From NCBI RefSeq assembly GCF_003966695.1, contig NZ_AP018827.1, forward strand, positions 2,336,501-2,400,500: DNA of 64,000 nt, in the 5' to 3' direction. The notes beneath the pieces were generated by a model that was not told the origin of the DNA, ran no database searches, and saw only the letters and a program-made list of their open reading frames with translations. Source of the DNA: Asticcacaulis excentricus. GTDB lineage: Bacteria > Pseudomonadota > Alphaproteobacteria > Caulobacterales > Caulobacteraceae. The position numbers and the translations under genes were made by a program. How positions within the stretch are numbered: the first letter of the stretch is position 1; every line of letters starts with the position of its first letter. Of the stretch, positions 44,027 through 52,302 are shown piece by piece.

Positions 44027-45094
44027 TTATTGCGCGGCGATCGCGCTTTCGAGGGCTTCAAAGCCCGCGTAGGAAATCCACTGCTGAACGTCGAAATCGG
44101 CCTTCAGGAAGCCATGGCGGAACAGGAAGTCCTTGAAATCCGCCAAGGCTGCAACCGCCTCGTCATTCAGGAAAGTGTCGAGGTTTTGATGAACGTTCTC
44201 GCCATAGGCCGCGCGCACCAGATCAGGGTAACTCGACGTTTCCCGAGCAATGAAATCATGGGTTTCGGCGGGGTGCTGACGTGCCCATTCCCCAGCCTGC
44301 ACCACACGACCGAGAAAGCGCGCGACGATATCCGGACGGGCATCGAGCAGGGCCTGATCGACCGTCAGGGTGCGGGGCGCGCCATTGTTGATTCGGACCT
44401 TCGGATCGGGGTGGAAACCAATATCTGTGACCACATGGGCAGCAAGGGCGCGCGTAATCTCAAGCCCTGACACGCCTTTGACGAAGATAGCATCAACTTC
44501 GCCGTTAAGCAGGGCCTTGATCTCCGCGAAATAGCCTGAACGGCGGCGAATACGCCTGCCGGAAGCGTCGATGTCAGCACCCGCATCGGCAAGCGTGGGT
44601 GCGACCACATCGACGAGTTCGACATCCGTGAGCCCAAGACCTTCCAGTCGCAGCACCTGATCGTAGGCGCGCAGCGCCGTGGCCCGGTTGAAGTCGATAG
44701 AACCTGGGTTTACGGGCAGGGCGAGGCGACGCCCCTTGAGGTCCTTGCTCGTGGAAATGCCGGAACCAGGCAGGGTAATCACCAGCAGGGACTCATCTGT
44801 CCAGTTCAGGCCGATTACGCGCGTTTCGCGTCCATTGGCCCTGGCCCAGATGGCCGGTATATTCCCTCCTTGTCGGAATGAGTTTTGTAGGGTGTGATCG
44901 AAATGAGATTCCTTGACCGCTGGATCGAGACTTTCCTGAAGGGATTTCAGTTCCAGCCCTTCGGCGGCAAATTCATCGCGAAAATAGCCAAGTTGAACCG
45001 CAAGACCCAGGGGCGTGGGCACGGGGCAGCGTGTGTACCAGAGGTTTGGAATCGTCTCTGAAAAAGTCGAATTCTGTAAGGAATTAGAGCTCAT
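44027..45094 (-). CDS. DszB-like desulfinase candidate (copy 1)
   Basis: A 355-residue protein, first gene of the operon, homologous to copy 2 and to DszB. The catalytic set is C23 in RCPVPTP, H64 in KESHFDH and R74 in NSFRQGGNIPA; the His-Arg distance is again 10, as in DszB. 'VRINNGAPRTLTV' and the C-terminal 'FLFRHGFLKADFDVQQWIS' are shared with copy 2. No signal peptide is present from ATG 45094, which follows AGAAAGG; a start at 45208 would add a basic non-signal tail. I infer a cytoplasmic C-S lyase with a substrate different from copy 2. Confidence 0.75.
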   Translation of the reverse strand: MSSNSLQNSTFSETIPNLWYTRCPVPTPLGLAVQLGYFRDEFAAEGLELKSLQESLDPAVKESHFDHTLQNSFRQGGNIPAIWARANGRETRVIGLNWTDESLLVITLPGSGISTSKDLKGRRLALPVNPGSIDFNRATALRAYDQVLRLEGLGLTDVELVDVVAPTLADAGADIDASGRRIRRRSGYFAEIKALLNGEVDAIFVKGVSGLEITRALAAHVVTDIGFHPDPKVRINNGAPRTLTVDQALLDARPDIVARFLGRVVQAGEWARQHPAETHDFIARETSSYPDLVRAAYGENVHQNLDTFLNDEAVAALADFKDFLFRHGFLKADFDVQQWISYAGFEALESAIAAQ

Positions 45095-45782
45095 GGGGTG
45101 AGCCTTTCTGAGGAAAATGGCAAGGCGGGAGCGACGCGCAGCCCCGTCTGCTGGTGGCGCGCAATCAGGCTTGTCGTGGAATTCGGTGGGTCGCGACGTT
45201 GACGTCAAGCGATACCTAACCTGCGCCTCGCTGCGTGCGTCGGCGTTGATTAATTCCTACTAATATAATTTTATATAAGCAAATTAGAAATTCTAGCGTC
45301 ACTCGCGACTGAGGCTAATGGCCCGCAGGACATCTACACACCTCGTGCCATGAGCAGCGAATTTAGCGCACTCATCGCTGGCTTATGGATTGTGTGAAAA
45401 ATTTCAACAGGCCCGAAGCGGTAGCTGGACTTGGAGAAAAAATGAGTGAGGCTTTATTGCACCTCTATTGTGGCTTCTTTTTTGACTCACTTTATCTTTG
45501 AGATTCATCGCTAAGGGACGGAAAAGCCTTATATGGGCGCAACATTGTACAAAATTGGACGGACTTGATCCGCAATATCTGGCGCGGTACATCATTTTAC
45601 AAAATAGTACATCAATGTTGTACTTTTTCGCGGCGTGCTTCTTTGTTGGGGCAAGGTTATCAAGGCTGTAAAATCTATAACGCATTGAAAAATATTGTAA
45701 ATAGAATGAAAATTCGTGTATTGGATCTGTTGGTTTCCTCAGTCTGTCCAGTATGTTGACTGGATCGTAATTTCGTAACTTT
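45095..45782. other. AT-rich intergenic region between the organosulfur operon and dusA
   Basis: About 690 bases, visibly AT-richer than the rest of the window, hold no gene I can support. It must contain the operon promoter (minus strand) and the dusA promoter. Seen in it: AGTACA-N7-TGTACT (45602-45620), an inverted CAACATTG/CAATGTTG pair around it, and TCCAGT-N6-ACTGGA (45747-45764) just ahead of dusA. Two short frames of 64 and 93 codons lack ribosome sites and coding bias. Confidence 0.5.
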
Positions 45783-46823
45783 ATGAAAGAAAATCAATTG
45801 TTTAAGCCGTCAAGGTTTTCCGTGGCGCCGATGATGGACTGGACGGACCGGCATTGTCGGGCCTTTCACCGGACCCTGACGAAGGGGGCGCTGCTCTATA
45901 CCGAGATGGTCACTTCGCGGGCGATCATCAATGGCGACCGTCAGAAGTTGCTCGGCTTTTCCGAGGTCGAGCATCCGGTGGCGCTGCAACTGGGCGGGTC
46001 TGAGCCGGATGAACTGGCGGCCTGTGCCAAGATTGCCGAAGATTGGGGTTATGACGAGGTCAACCTCAATTGCGGCTGTCCGTCCGACCGCGTGCAGTCG
46101 GGGTCGTTCGGGGCTTGTCTGATGCGCGAACCACAGCTTGTCGCTGACTGTATGCAGGCCATGGGCGAGGTGACCCGGCTGCCCGTGACGGTTAAGTGCC
46201 GCATCGGTGTCGATGATCAGGACGAAGAGGCGGCCCTGTTTGCGCTGGTCGAAGCCTGCCGCCAGGCGGGGGTGCGGACCTTTATCGTCCATGCGCGCAA
46301 GGCGTGGCTTAAAGGACTATCTCCCAAGGAAAACCGCGACATCCCGCCGCTCAATTACGAACTGGTCTATGCCTTGAAGCGCGCCCATCCGGATTTGACG
46401 ATCTCGATCAATGGCGGGATTGGCACGCTGGAGGCGGCCGAAGCGCATCTGAAACACGTCGATGGGGTCATGCTGGGCCGCGCCGCCTATCATGAGCCGG
46501 CCCTGCTGGGGCAGGTGGACCGGCGTATATTTGGCGGCGAGGCCGATGTCGGGCCATTTGAGGCGCTGGAGGCCTATCGCCCCTATATGGGGGCGCAACT
46601 GGCGGCGGGTGTGCATCTGTCGGCCATTACGCGGCACATGCTGGGGCTGATGCACGGCCTGCCCGGTGCGCGGGCCTTCCGGCGTATCCTCACGGTAGAG
46701 TCGATCCGTCCCGGCGCGGGGATAGAGGTGCTGGATCAGGCCATCGAGGCGGTGCGCGACGCCATGGCGTCGTCTCAGGCGCGACGTGAGGCCTATGAGG
46801 CGAGCCTTACGGACGCAGGATAA
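45783..46823 (+). CDS. dusA: tRNA-dihydrouridine synthase A
   Basis: A 346-residue flavoenzyme that reduces uridine in the D-loop of tRNA. The FMN barrel starts 'FSVAPMMDWTDRHCR', the catalytic Cys is C99 in NLNCGCPSDRV, and 'ARKAWLKGLSPKENRDIPPL' and 'INGGIGTLEAAEAHL' are DusA-specific. dusA genes are known targets for prophage integration, but no element is inserted here. It converges with the retropepsin-like gene, with the stops overlapping. Confidence 0.95.
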   Translation: MKENQLFKPSRFSVAPMMDWTDRHCRAFHRTLTKGALLYTEMVTSRAIINGDRQKLLGFSEVEHPVALQLGGSEPDELAACAKIAEDWGYDEVNLNCGCPSDRVQSGSFGACLMREPQLVADCMQAMGEVTRLPVTVKCRIGVDDQDEEAALFALVEACRQAGVRTFIVHARKAWLKGLSPKENRDIPPLNYELVYALKRAHPDLTISINGGIGTLEAAEAHLKHVDGVMLGRAAYHEPALLGQVDRRIFGGEADVGPFEALEAYRPYMGAQLAAGVHLSAITRHMLGLMHGLPGARAFRRILTVESIRPGAGIEVLDQAIEAVRDAMASSQARREAYEASLTDAG

Positions 46824-47334
46824 GGCTGCCCTGCGTGGCCTCAAAGCGGCTGAGACGGCCCAGATAGCTCATGCCCAGTAGTGAGGTGGACAGGCCTTCG
46901 CGGATGACCAGGGCCTCGACATCGTCCATCTGGCTCTGGCCGATCTGCACGCGGTCAATAACGACGCGGGCGGCCTGCGTCTTGCCGCTGGCGGTGGTGA
47001 CGTCCTGATCGTAGGTGAGGGTGTTCAGATTGATGCCCAGACGGCGGGCGTCCTGCGGCGTCAGGGCGACCACAGAGGCCCCCGTATCGACCAGAAATTT
47101 CACCGTTGTGGTGTTGACCCTTGCCTCAGCCCAGTAGTGGCCGTCGGCCGCCTTGGGGATGGCGGTGACCCCGCCGATGGTGCTGGGGGCAGAGACACTG
47201 TGCGTCTGGGACGTTTGCACCACGGTCGCGGTTTCATCGCCTTTGGAGGTGAAGCCTTCGTGCCGTACCACCAGCAGGCCGGTGGCCACGGCGCTGGTGA
47301 TAGCGCATCCCAGAATAAACGCAGATCTCAGCAT
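46807..47334 (-). CDS. Retropepsin-like aspartic protease, membrane-anchored
   Basis: A 175-residue protein of the TIGR02281 clan AA type. It has one N-terminal membrane helix (FILGCAITSAVATGLLVV), a linker, and a single aspartic protease unit with D83 in FLVDTGASVVALT. It acts in the periplasm as a dimer, as retropepsins do, so one DTG motif per chain is expected. Substrate is unknown. ATG 47334 is chosen over 47400 because the signal-like helix should be N-terminal. It overlaps the dusA end by 17 bases. Confidence 0.85.
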   Translation of the reverse strand: MLRSAFILGCAITSAVATGLLVVRHEGFTSKGDETATVVQTSQTHSVSAPSTIGGVTAIPKAADGHYWAEARVNTTTVKFLVDTGASVVALTPQDARRLGINLNTLTYDQDVTTASGKTQAARVVIDRVQIGQSQMDDVEALVIREGLSTSLLGMSYLGRLSRFEATQGSLILRP

Positions 47335-47470
47335 AACGAAACCACCACCACCGCTTTCGGGCTGCCCGTGACGGGCGACCGGTCTTTTCCGGTTGGTCAC
47401 AGTCTATGCGGATAAGGTTTTTTTATCGTGAATCGGCGAAAATGCGGCGTGTTCGGATGAAATTAAATTG

Positions 47471-47540
47471 AAAAATTGAATTTCGAAATTTAAAATAATA
47501 AATAAAAACAATGAATTGTATAATTCATAATTCAATTTTT
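47471..47540. promoter_or_regulatory. Very AT-rich nested palindrome
   Basis: AAAAATTGAATT (47471-47482) and AATTCAATTTTT (47529-47540) are perfect 12-bp arms. Nested inside is ATGAATT-GTAT-AATTCAT (47511-47528). The segment has very few G or C bases in a GC-rich genome. It lies in the 355-base gap before the 44-residue gene at 47690. A cruciform, a bent promoter region or a binding site for a nucleoid protein are all possible. Confidence 0.55.
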
Positions 47541-47689
47541 ACTCCGATTACGGAATGGTTGTTGCGCGTTTTTTGAGTTTGTGGCACATTGGTATCCGAC
47601 GCGACGACGGCTGAGAGAGGTGAGAGTCCCCTGAGAGTTTGCGACGCGTCTTCTTGTTCATCTTGTCATGAAAAAGGAGGCGCATTGTG

Positions 47690-47824
47690 ATGAACGACAA
47701 TGAAAAGAAACAACACGCTATGACTTCATTCGCCCTGTTTGGCGGAGTTTTTCTGGGGCAAAAGCCTAAATCCGGGCCGGTGCAAAGCCGCCCGCAGGAT
47801 TTCAGGCCTTTCGGACGAAAATAA
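47690..47824 (+). CDS. Small hypothetical protein, 44 residues
   Basis: MNDNEKKQHAMTSFALFGGV followed by a basic, Pro/Gln-rich tail ending RPFGRK. An excellent ribosome site (AAGGAGG at 47674-47680) lies nine bases before the ATG, and a strong terminator follows 30 bases after the stop. These signals make a real gene likely despite its size. No family recognised. The 5' leader holds a thrice-repeated TGAGAG between GACGCG/CGCGTC arms (about 47598-47649). Confidence 0.65.
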   Translation: MNDNEKKQHAMTSFALFGGVFLGQKPKSGPVQSRPQDFRPFGRK

Positions 47825-47853
47825 CGTCAGAACGTGACGCAAACCCAAAACGC

Positions 47854-47888
47854 AAAACCCTCCGCGATCACTCGCGGAGGGTTTTTTT
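47854..47888. terminator. Bidirectional terminator
   Basis: CCCTCCGCG pairs with CGCGGAGGG around ATCACT, with seven T after it on the plus strand and AAAA before it. It serves the 44-residue gene and the convergent secreted-protein gene. Confidence 0.88.
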
Positions 47889-47906
47889 CAGTCGCCTCGG
47901 GACGAC

Positions 47907-48281
47907 TTAGTTGGAAGCCAGCTTCACGCCGGCTTTGGCTTCCGCAGCGGCCATGTTCGGCGACGCCTTGGTGATCTTCACCGACGGGTTCGAGCCGCCA
48001 GCGCCAAAGCGCGCGGTGCCTTCGACCCAATACAGGCCGTCAGCGCCCAGGAAGTTGTACTTGAATTCGATTGAGTAGGTGCCGGCGCGCACGTCGCAGG
48101 CATTGACGTTGACCATCTGCTTGCCGGTGACGGGAACGACCTTCGACACAGCGGCCTTGGCCAGACCGGCGAGGGCGGAGCCGGCTTCGGCCTGCTGTGC
48201 GTCATCGCACTCGGCGGCTTGGGCGGCGCCCGTCATACCCAGAACGGCGACGGCGGCAATCATAAGGCTTTTCTTGATCAT
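47907..48281 (-). CDS. Small secreted protein, tandem paralogue 1
   Basis: A 124-residue protein with a Sec signal (cleavage near AAQAAECDD) and two Cys in the mature form, likely disulfide-bonded. It shares 'GKQMVNVNACD', 'EFKYNFLGADGLYWVEGTA' and 'AAAEAKAGVKLASN' with the next gene. The fold appears to be a helical N-terminus and a beta C-terminus. I recognise no family. The leader region upstream (48282-48465) contains two adjacent perfect palindromes. Confidence 0.75.
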   Translation of the reverse strand: MIKKSLMIAAVAVLGMTGAAQAAECDDAQQAEAGSALAGLAKAAVSKVVPVTGKQMVNVNACDVRAGTYSIEFKYNFLGADGLYWVEGTARFGAGGSNPSVKITKASPNMAAAEAKAGVKLASN

Positions 48282-48371
48282 CTCTTTGTAGCTCCTTGAG
48301 TTTCTTCAGGATGACTACACTCTATCTGATAATGAATAATCTTAAGTTAAACAGGGCATTAGGAAATTTTT

Positions 48372-48407
48372 ACGGAGATTAACTCCGTTATTTCAATTAC
48401 TTGAAAT
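48372..48407. promoter_or_regulatory. Two adjacent palindromes upstream of secreted paralogue 1
   Basis: ACGGAG-ATTAA-CTCCGT (48372-48388) and ATTTCAA-TTAC-TTGAAAT (48390-48407) lie 90-125 bases upstream of the start, in an AT-rich gap. Each arm is perfect. They are candidate operator sites; no regulator is suggested by neighbours. Confidence 0.45.
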
Positions 48408-48463
48408 ACAAGGGGGTAAATCTTAATGGCGTCCGGAGACGAGAAAAAATAAGCAAAAAAATG

Positions 48464-48496
48464 AAAAAAGCCGCCGGACAGATCGTGCCCGGCGGC
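48464..48496 (-). terminator. Terminator of secreted paralogue 2
   Basis: GCCGCCGG and CCGGCGGC form the stem; six T follow on the minus strand. It lies ten bases after the stop at 48506, so the two paralogues are separate transcripts. Confidence 0.85.
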
Positions 48497-48505
48497 GTTT
48501 ATGTC

Positions 48506-48868
48506 TTAGTTCGAGGCCAGCTTGATGCCCGCCTTGGCTTCGGCGGCAGCCAGGTTCGGGCTCAGACGCTTCAGCTTCAGGTCTGTCACGGCCGTGCCAT
48601 TGTATTTGGCTGTACCTTCGACCCAGTACAGGCCACCCGCGCCTAGGAAGTTGTACTTGAATTCAGCGGTGGCGGTCTTGCCGGCGGCGTCGCAGGTATT
48701 GATGCTCACCATCTGCTTGCCTTCGACGGCAACGGCCTTGGACACGGCAGATGCGGTGGCGGCCGCGATCGCCTTACCGGCGGCGGCTTCCTGGGCTTCG
48801 TCACACTCGGCAAAGGCCGGAGCGGCAAGGGCGGTCAGGGCAAGGGCGGAAAAGATAACGGCTTTCAC
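48506..48868 (-). CDS. Small secreted protein, tandem paralogue 2
   Basis: A 120-residue protein with a Sec signal (cleavage near APAFAECDE). The two mature Cys are conserved with its paralogue ('ECDEAQ', 'NTCDAAG'), as are 'EFKYNFLGAGGLYWVEGTA' and the 'LASN' ending. The region between is Ala-rich. The pair looks like a gene duplication in a family I do not recognise. Its own terminator suggests independent regulation. Confidence 0.75.
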   Translation of the reverse strand: MKAVIFSALALTALAAPAFAECDEAQEAAAGKAIAAATASAVSKAVAVEGKQMVSINTCDAAGKTATAEFKYNFLGAGGLYWVEGTAKYNGTAVTDLKLKRLSPNLAAAEAKAGIKLASN

Positions 48869-49041
48869 GGCGTAAAACTCTTTCTGAATCGGTACTGGGC
48901 ATTCGGCCCACGGGGAGGAGGACGGGATGCGTTGTTTAGCGCGAGTTCAATATACCTATGAGTGTTTAATTGCCGGTGAATCTATTGTGCGGCGCGATAA
49001 TTATTTTCACACCTAAAGACGGTTTTTGTGGATAAGCATAC

Positions 49042-49072
49042 AAAAAACCCCTCCGGAGGGCCTCCGGAGGGG
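49042..49072 (-). terminator. Terminator of the chemotaxis receptor gene
   Basis: CCCCTCCGGA and TCCGGAGGGG form a 10-bp stem around five bases, followed on the minus strand by six T. It lies 28 bases after the stop. Confidence 0.9.
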
Positions 49073-49099
49073 ATGTCAGGCTGGATTTTAGCGCTGGAT

Positions 49100-50818
49100 T
49101 TAGGCGGCGGTCAGTTCGGCCAGGAAACGGCGGATATTTTCGCTCATGGCTTCCGTGCGTTGCGTCAACTGACGCGCGGCGCCCAGCATCTCGGTCGAGG
49201 CCTTTTCCGTATCGGCGGCCGAGGCCGACAGTTGTGAGACGGAGGTGGAGGCGGTGGTGGTGCCGTCCGAGGCTTCGTTGACGTTGCGGGCGATTTCGTT
49301 GGTCGCGTCGCCTTGCTGGTGCACCGAGTCGGCGATGGACGAAGCGATTTCGTTCATGTGCTTGATGGTGGCACCGATACCGCGGATAGCCGAGACGCCG
49401 TTCTGGGCCGCCGTCTGGATGTCCTTGATACGCTCGCGGATTTCGTCCGTGGCCTTGGCGGTTTGCTGCGCCAGCGACTTCACTTCCGAGGCCACGACCG
49501 CGAAGCCCTTACCGGCTTCACCGGCGCGGGCCGATTCGATGGTGGCGTTCAGCGCCAGCAGGTTGGTTTGCTGGGCGATTGCGTTGATGAGGTCCACAAC
49601 TTCGCCGATCTGATCGGCAGCGCGGCTCAGCTCGACCATCGAGTCGTTGGTCTTGTCGGCTTCCGACACCGCTTCGGCGGCGATTTCCACCGAGCGGACG
49701 GCCTGATCACCGATGACGCCGATCGACGCCGACAGTTCGGTGGTCGCCGAGGCAACGTTTTGCACGTTGTCGGCCGAGTTGCGGATCGAGGAGACCGCCG
49801 ATTGCGAACGGCGCTCGTTTTCCTGCGCGATGGTGAGCAGGGTGCGACCGTTGGCGTCGAGGTCCGAGGCGGCGGCCGACAGGGCGTCCAGCATGTCCTG
49901 AGCTTCGTGGCGGAAGCGTTCGGCCAGTTCCGACATCTGACGGGCGCGTTCTTCGCGGGTCTTCATGGTGGCGGCTTCGATTTCGGCGAGGCGCAGCTTT
50001 TCTTCGGCATTGGCCTTGAAGACATTGAGGCTATCGACGACCGACTTCAGTTCATCGCCCCGCGCCAGGGATTGAATGTCCACATTCAGATTGCCACGCG
50101 CCAGTTCTTCGGTGGTCTTGGCGATGCGGTTGATGCCGGTCACGGTAGCGCGCGAGAAGACGAAGGCGATACCGCAGGACAGGACGGCCATGATGGCGGC
50201 GAAGACGGTCAGCATGGAGATGCCTGTGGTCTGAGCCGTGCGGGCAGCTTCGGCGTCCGCCTTGGCCTGAGCGACCTGACCGGCGATGATCTTGTCCGAG
50301 AGTTGGGACATCTTGGCGTAGCCTTCGTCGAACTGCGACATCAGCGGTGCGACGGAGGGGAAATCGACGGTCATGACCGAGCCGGCGAACTCGACGGCTT
50401 CCTTATAGGTCTTGACCTCCTTGCCGAGGTCTTCGAGGTCCTTCTTCTTGGTGGCGTCGGTGGTGGCACCGGCCATAGACTTGATGCTGGTTTCGATCTT
50501 GCCGAGGTCCTGTACGACCAGGGCGACCTTCTGATCGGCATTGGTGCCAGCACCTGACGCCTGATCGGTCATGGCGCGGAACAACTGGCCATTGGCTTCC
50601 TTAATGGCCGACTTGATGTCGCCCATGGCCTGAACGGCGGGGAGGCTTTGGGTATTGATGTTTTCGATCGCCTTGCCTTGCGTGTTCATCACGGTGACGG
50701 CCCCGAAGGCCAGCGCGACGATCAGCGCGGTGGCGACGGCGGCCGGAGTCATGAACTTCAGCGTGAAGGACAGGTTGGAGATGCTCAGCTTGCCGCCGGC
50801 AGATTTCGACTTAGTCAT
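49100..50818 (-). CDS. Methyl-accepting chemotaxis protein
   Basis: A 572-residue receptor. A membrane helix at about residues 22-42 is followed by a four-helix sensing region (about 45-205) and a second helix with HAMP (about 212-285). The methyl-accepting and signalling domain contains the tip '[40 protein letters not shown]'. The sensing domain is helical, with no recognised ligand pocket. There is no C-terminal CheR/CheB tether. ATG 50818 (MTKSKSAGG) is preferred to the frame start at 50923. It is a single gene away from a che cluster. Confidence 0.92.
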   Translation of the reverse strand: MTKSKSAGGKLSISNLSFTLKFMTPAAVATALIVALAFGAVTVMNTQGKAIENINTQSLPAVQAMGDIKSAIKEANGQLFRAMTDQASGAGTNADQKVALVVQDLGKIETSIKSMAGATTDATKKKDLEDLGKEVKTYKEAVEFAGSVMTVDFPSVAPLMSQFDEGYAKMSQLSDKIIAGQVAQAKADAEAARTAQTTGISMLTVFAAIMAVLSCGIAFVFSRATVTGINRIAKTTEELARGNLNVDIQSLARGDELKSVVDSLNVFKANAEEKLRLAEIEAATMKTREERARQMSELAERFRHEAQDMLDALSAAASDLDANGRTLLTIAQENERRSQSAVSSIRNSADNVQNVASATTELSASIGVIGDQAVRSVEIAAEAVSEADKTNDSMVELSRAADQIGEVVDLINAIAQQTNLLALNATIESARAGEAGKGFAVVASEVKSLAQQTAKATDEIRERIKDIQTAAQNGVSAIRGIGATIKHMNEIASSIADSVHQQGDATNEIARNVNEASDGTTTASTSVSQLSASAADTEKASTEMLGAARQLTQRTEAMSENIRRFLAELTAA

Positions 50819-51037
50819 TATGGCCCCTGACAATCTAGTGTCTGCGTTTCCGGTACGGTTTTGGGTGACCGCCCGGAGAAATGGTTTTTCTAGGGCCTCG
50901 GTGCGTGATCCAACTAAAGGCACGACTCACCACGCGTCCGCAAACCCCGGATTGTCAGGCAGGGTGTCAGAACATAGTTGTCGAAACCCTAACATCCGTC
51001 ATTTTTTTTGTCTTATAATGAAACACGGGTAACCTTA

Positions 51038-51073
51038 ATAAAAACAGCGCCTAAGGGTTACCCTAGGCGCTGT
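51038..51073 (-). terminator. Terminator of the SleB-like hydrolase gene
   Basis: ACAGCGCCTA and TAGGCGCTGT with inner GGG/CCC form a long stem; five T follow on the minus strand. It lies 32 bases after the stop at 51106. Confidence 0.88.
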
Positions 51074-51105
51074 GGTGTCGTTTTTTCGTTTAGAAAATCG
51101 CCCGG

Positions 51106-52302
51106 TTACGGCTTGGCGTGCGTTGCCACTTTCGCGGCCTGCGTGAGTGCTTGGACATCCTCGCTCTTGACTTGTGACGACAGGGCGATGGCCTTTACAG
51201 CGCTATCCTTGCTGGTGTCCCGCAGATGGCTGAGGGCGTCAGAGGCCTTGGTATCCGCCGGGGCTGCGGGCAGGACAGGGGCTTCCGTCGTCTCTTTCGC
51301 CTGCTCCAGCGTCGGGGCCGCCGAAGGGCGGACCTGATCGGCGGCGGCCAGCATCTGCGCGCCCCGGCTGGAGAACTGATAGAAGGCGTGGTTGCCGATG
51401 GTGGCGGTGCGTTGCATGCGTACCGACCAGTCGGGAGAGATGCCCAGTACATGGAAATGGGTCGAAGCGCCGACCGACTTCATCACATAACCGTCCAGCG
51501 CGTCTTCGGCGACGGTGCGAGCGCGTTTCCAAGCCCAGCTTTCGACGCGGTTGGACATGATGCCGTTGCAGGTGAAGCTGAACTGACAGCCGGTGCGCTT
51601 CACCGCGCCCTGATAGACCACATTACAGATGGTCTTGGGGTAGGCGGGGTGACGTACGCGGTTCAGGATCACCTGAGCCACGGCGCGCTGACCGGAATCG
51701 GTTTCGCCGCGCGCTTCGTAATAGACGGCCTGAGTCAGGCAATCGAGGTCAGAGGCGGAGCGGTTCTTGAGATCAAAGGGCGAGGCCGGGGCCGTGCGTG
51801 AGGGCACGCGCATCAGGCCCAGATCAAGGCTGGCCTTCAGCACCGGGGCGGAGGCGGCTTCGGCCTTGTGCGCGCGGGCCGGGCCGACCAGAGACGCAAA
51901 CAGGTCGGTACGCTGGCGGTCCTGACGCAGGCGCATCGTGGCCACAGGCGAGGTATAGGATTCGTGACGCATGACCAGCGCGATGGCGCGGCGGTCCAGA
52001 TCGTCCTGAAGCGCGGCGATATGCTTTTCGCCGTTCATCTGACGCAGACGGTCCGCGCCATAGGAGTGATCATTCAGGCTCATCAGGCTTTCGGCCTGTT
52101 CGCGGATTTGCGCGTCGCGCGTCAGCTTGCCGCCTAACCAAGCAGAGCCAAACGCAGCGGTCAGCATGAGGCTAGAGCCGCCAGCGGCGGTCAACAAGCG
52201 CATCTGACGGCGCGTAAGAGACAGGTTCAGACCCAAAGGTGTCTTGTCCTCAGTAACGAGAGCGCACCGCGCTCCCTGACAGAGGGCAACCCCACCATAC
52301 AT
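51106..52302 (-). CDS. SleB/CwlJ-type cell wall hydrolase
   Basis: A 398-residue protein with an N-terminal membrane helix (LLTAAGGSSLMLTAAFGSAWLGG), a helical linker and a Hydrolase_2 domain (about 210-330): 'CLTQAVYYEARGETDSGQRAVAQVILNRVRHPAYPKTICNVVYQG', with the Glu of 'YEARGE' as likely catalytic acid. This family cuts peptidoglycan. Here it probably remodels the wall in the periplasm. The ATG at 52302 has a weak ribosome site; a TTG at 52236 after GAGGA gives a start just before the membrane helix and may be the true one. Confidence 0.8.
   Translation of the reverse strand: MYGGVALCQGARCALVTEDKTPLGLNLSLTRRQMRLLTAAGGSSLMLTAAFGSAWLGGKLTRDAQIREQAESLMSLNDHSYGADRLRQMNGEKHIAALQDDLDRRAIALVMRHESYTSPVATMRLRQDRQRTDLFASLVGPARAHKAEAASAPVLKASLDLGLMRVPSRTAPASPFDLKNRSASDLDCLTQAVYYEARGETDSGQRAVAQVILNRVRHPAYPKTICNVVYQGAVKRTGCQFSFTCNGIMSNRVESWAWKRARTVAEDALDGYVMKSVGASTHFHVLGISPDWSVRMQRTATIGNHAFYQFSSRGAQMLAAADQVRPSAAPTLEQAKETTEAPVLPAAPADTKASDALSHLRDTSKDSAVKAIALSSQVKSEDVQALTQAAKVATHAKP

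Noticed and set aside
45404-45685. 93-codon minus-strand frame in the AT-rich gap
   Set aside because: It has no ribosome site, odd composition and overlaps palindromes; nothing suggests translation.
47608-47640. GGCTGAGAGA in the leader of the 44-residue gene, like the start of a TPP riboswitch
   Set aside because: The matching downstream TPP core (CCTGATCTGG-type and GCGAAGGGA) is absent, and the gene is not thiamine-related. The motif is part of a TGAGAG repeat.
49313-50557. Long open frame opposite the chemotaxis receptor gene
   Set aside because: It is the antisense shadow of a strong MCP gene, with His/Arg/Gly-rich composition typical of such frames in GC-rich DNA.
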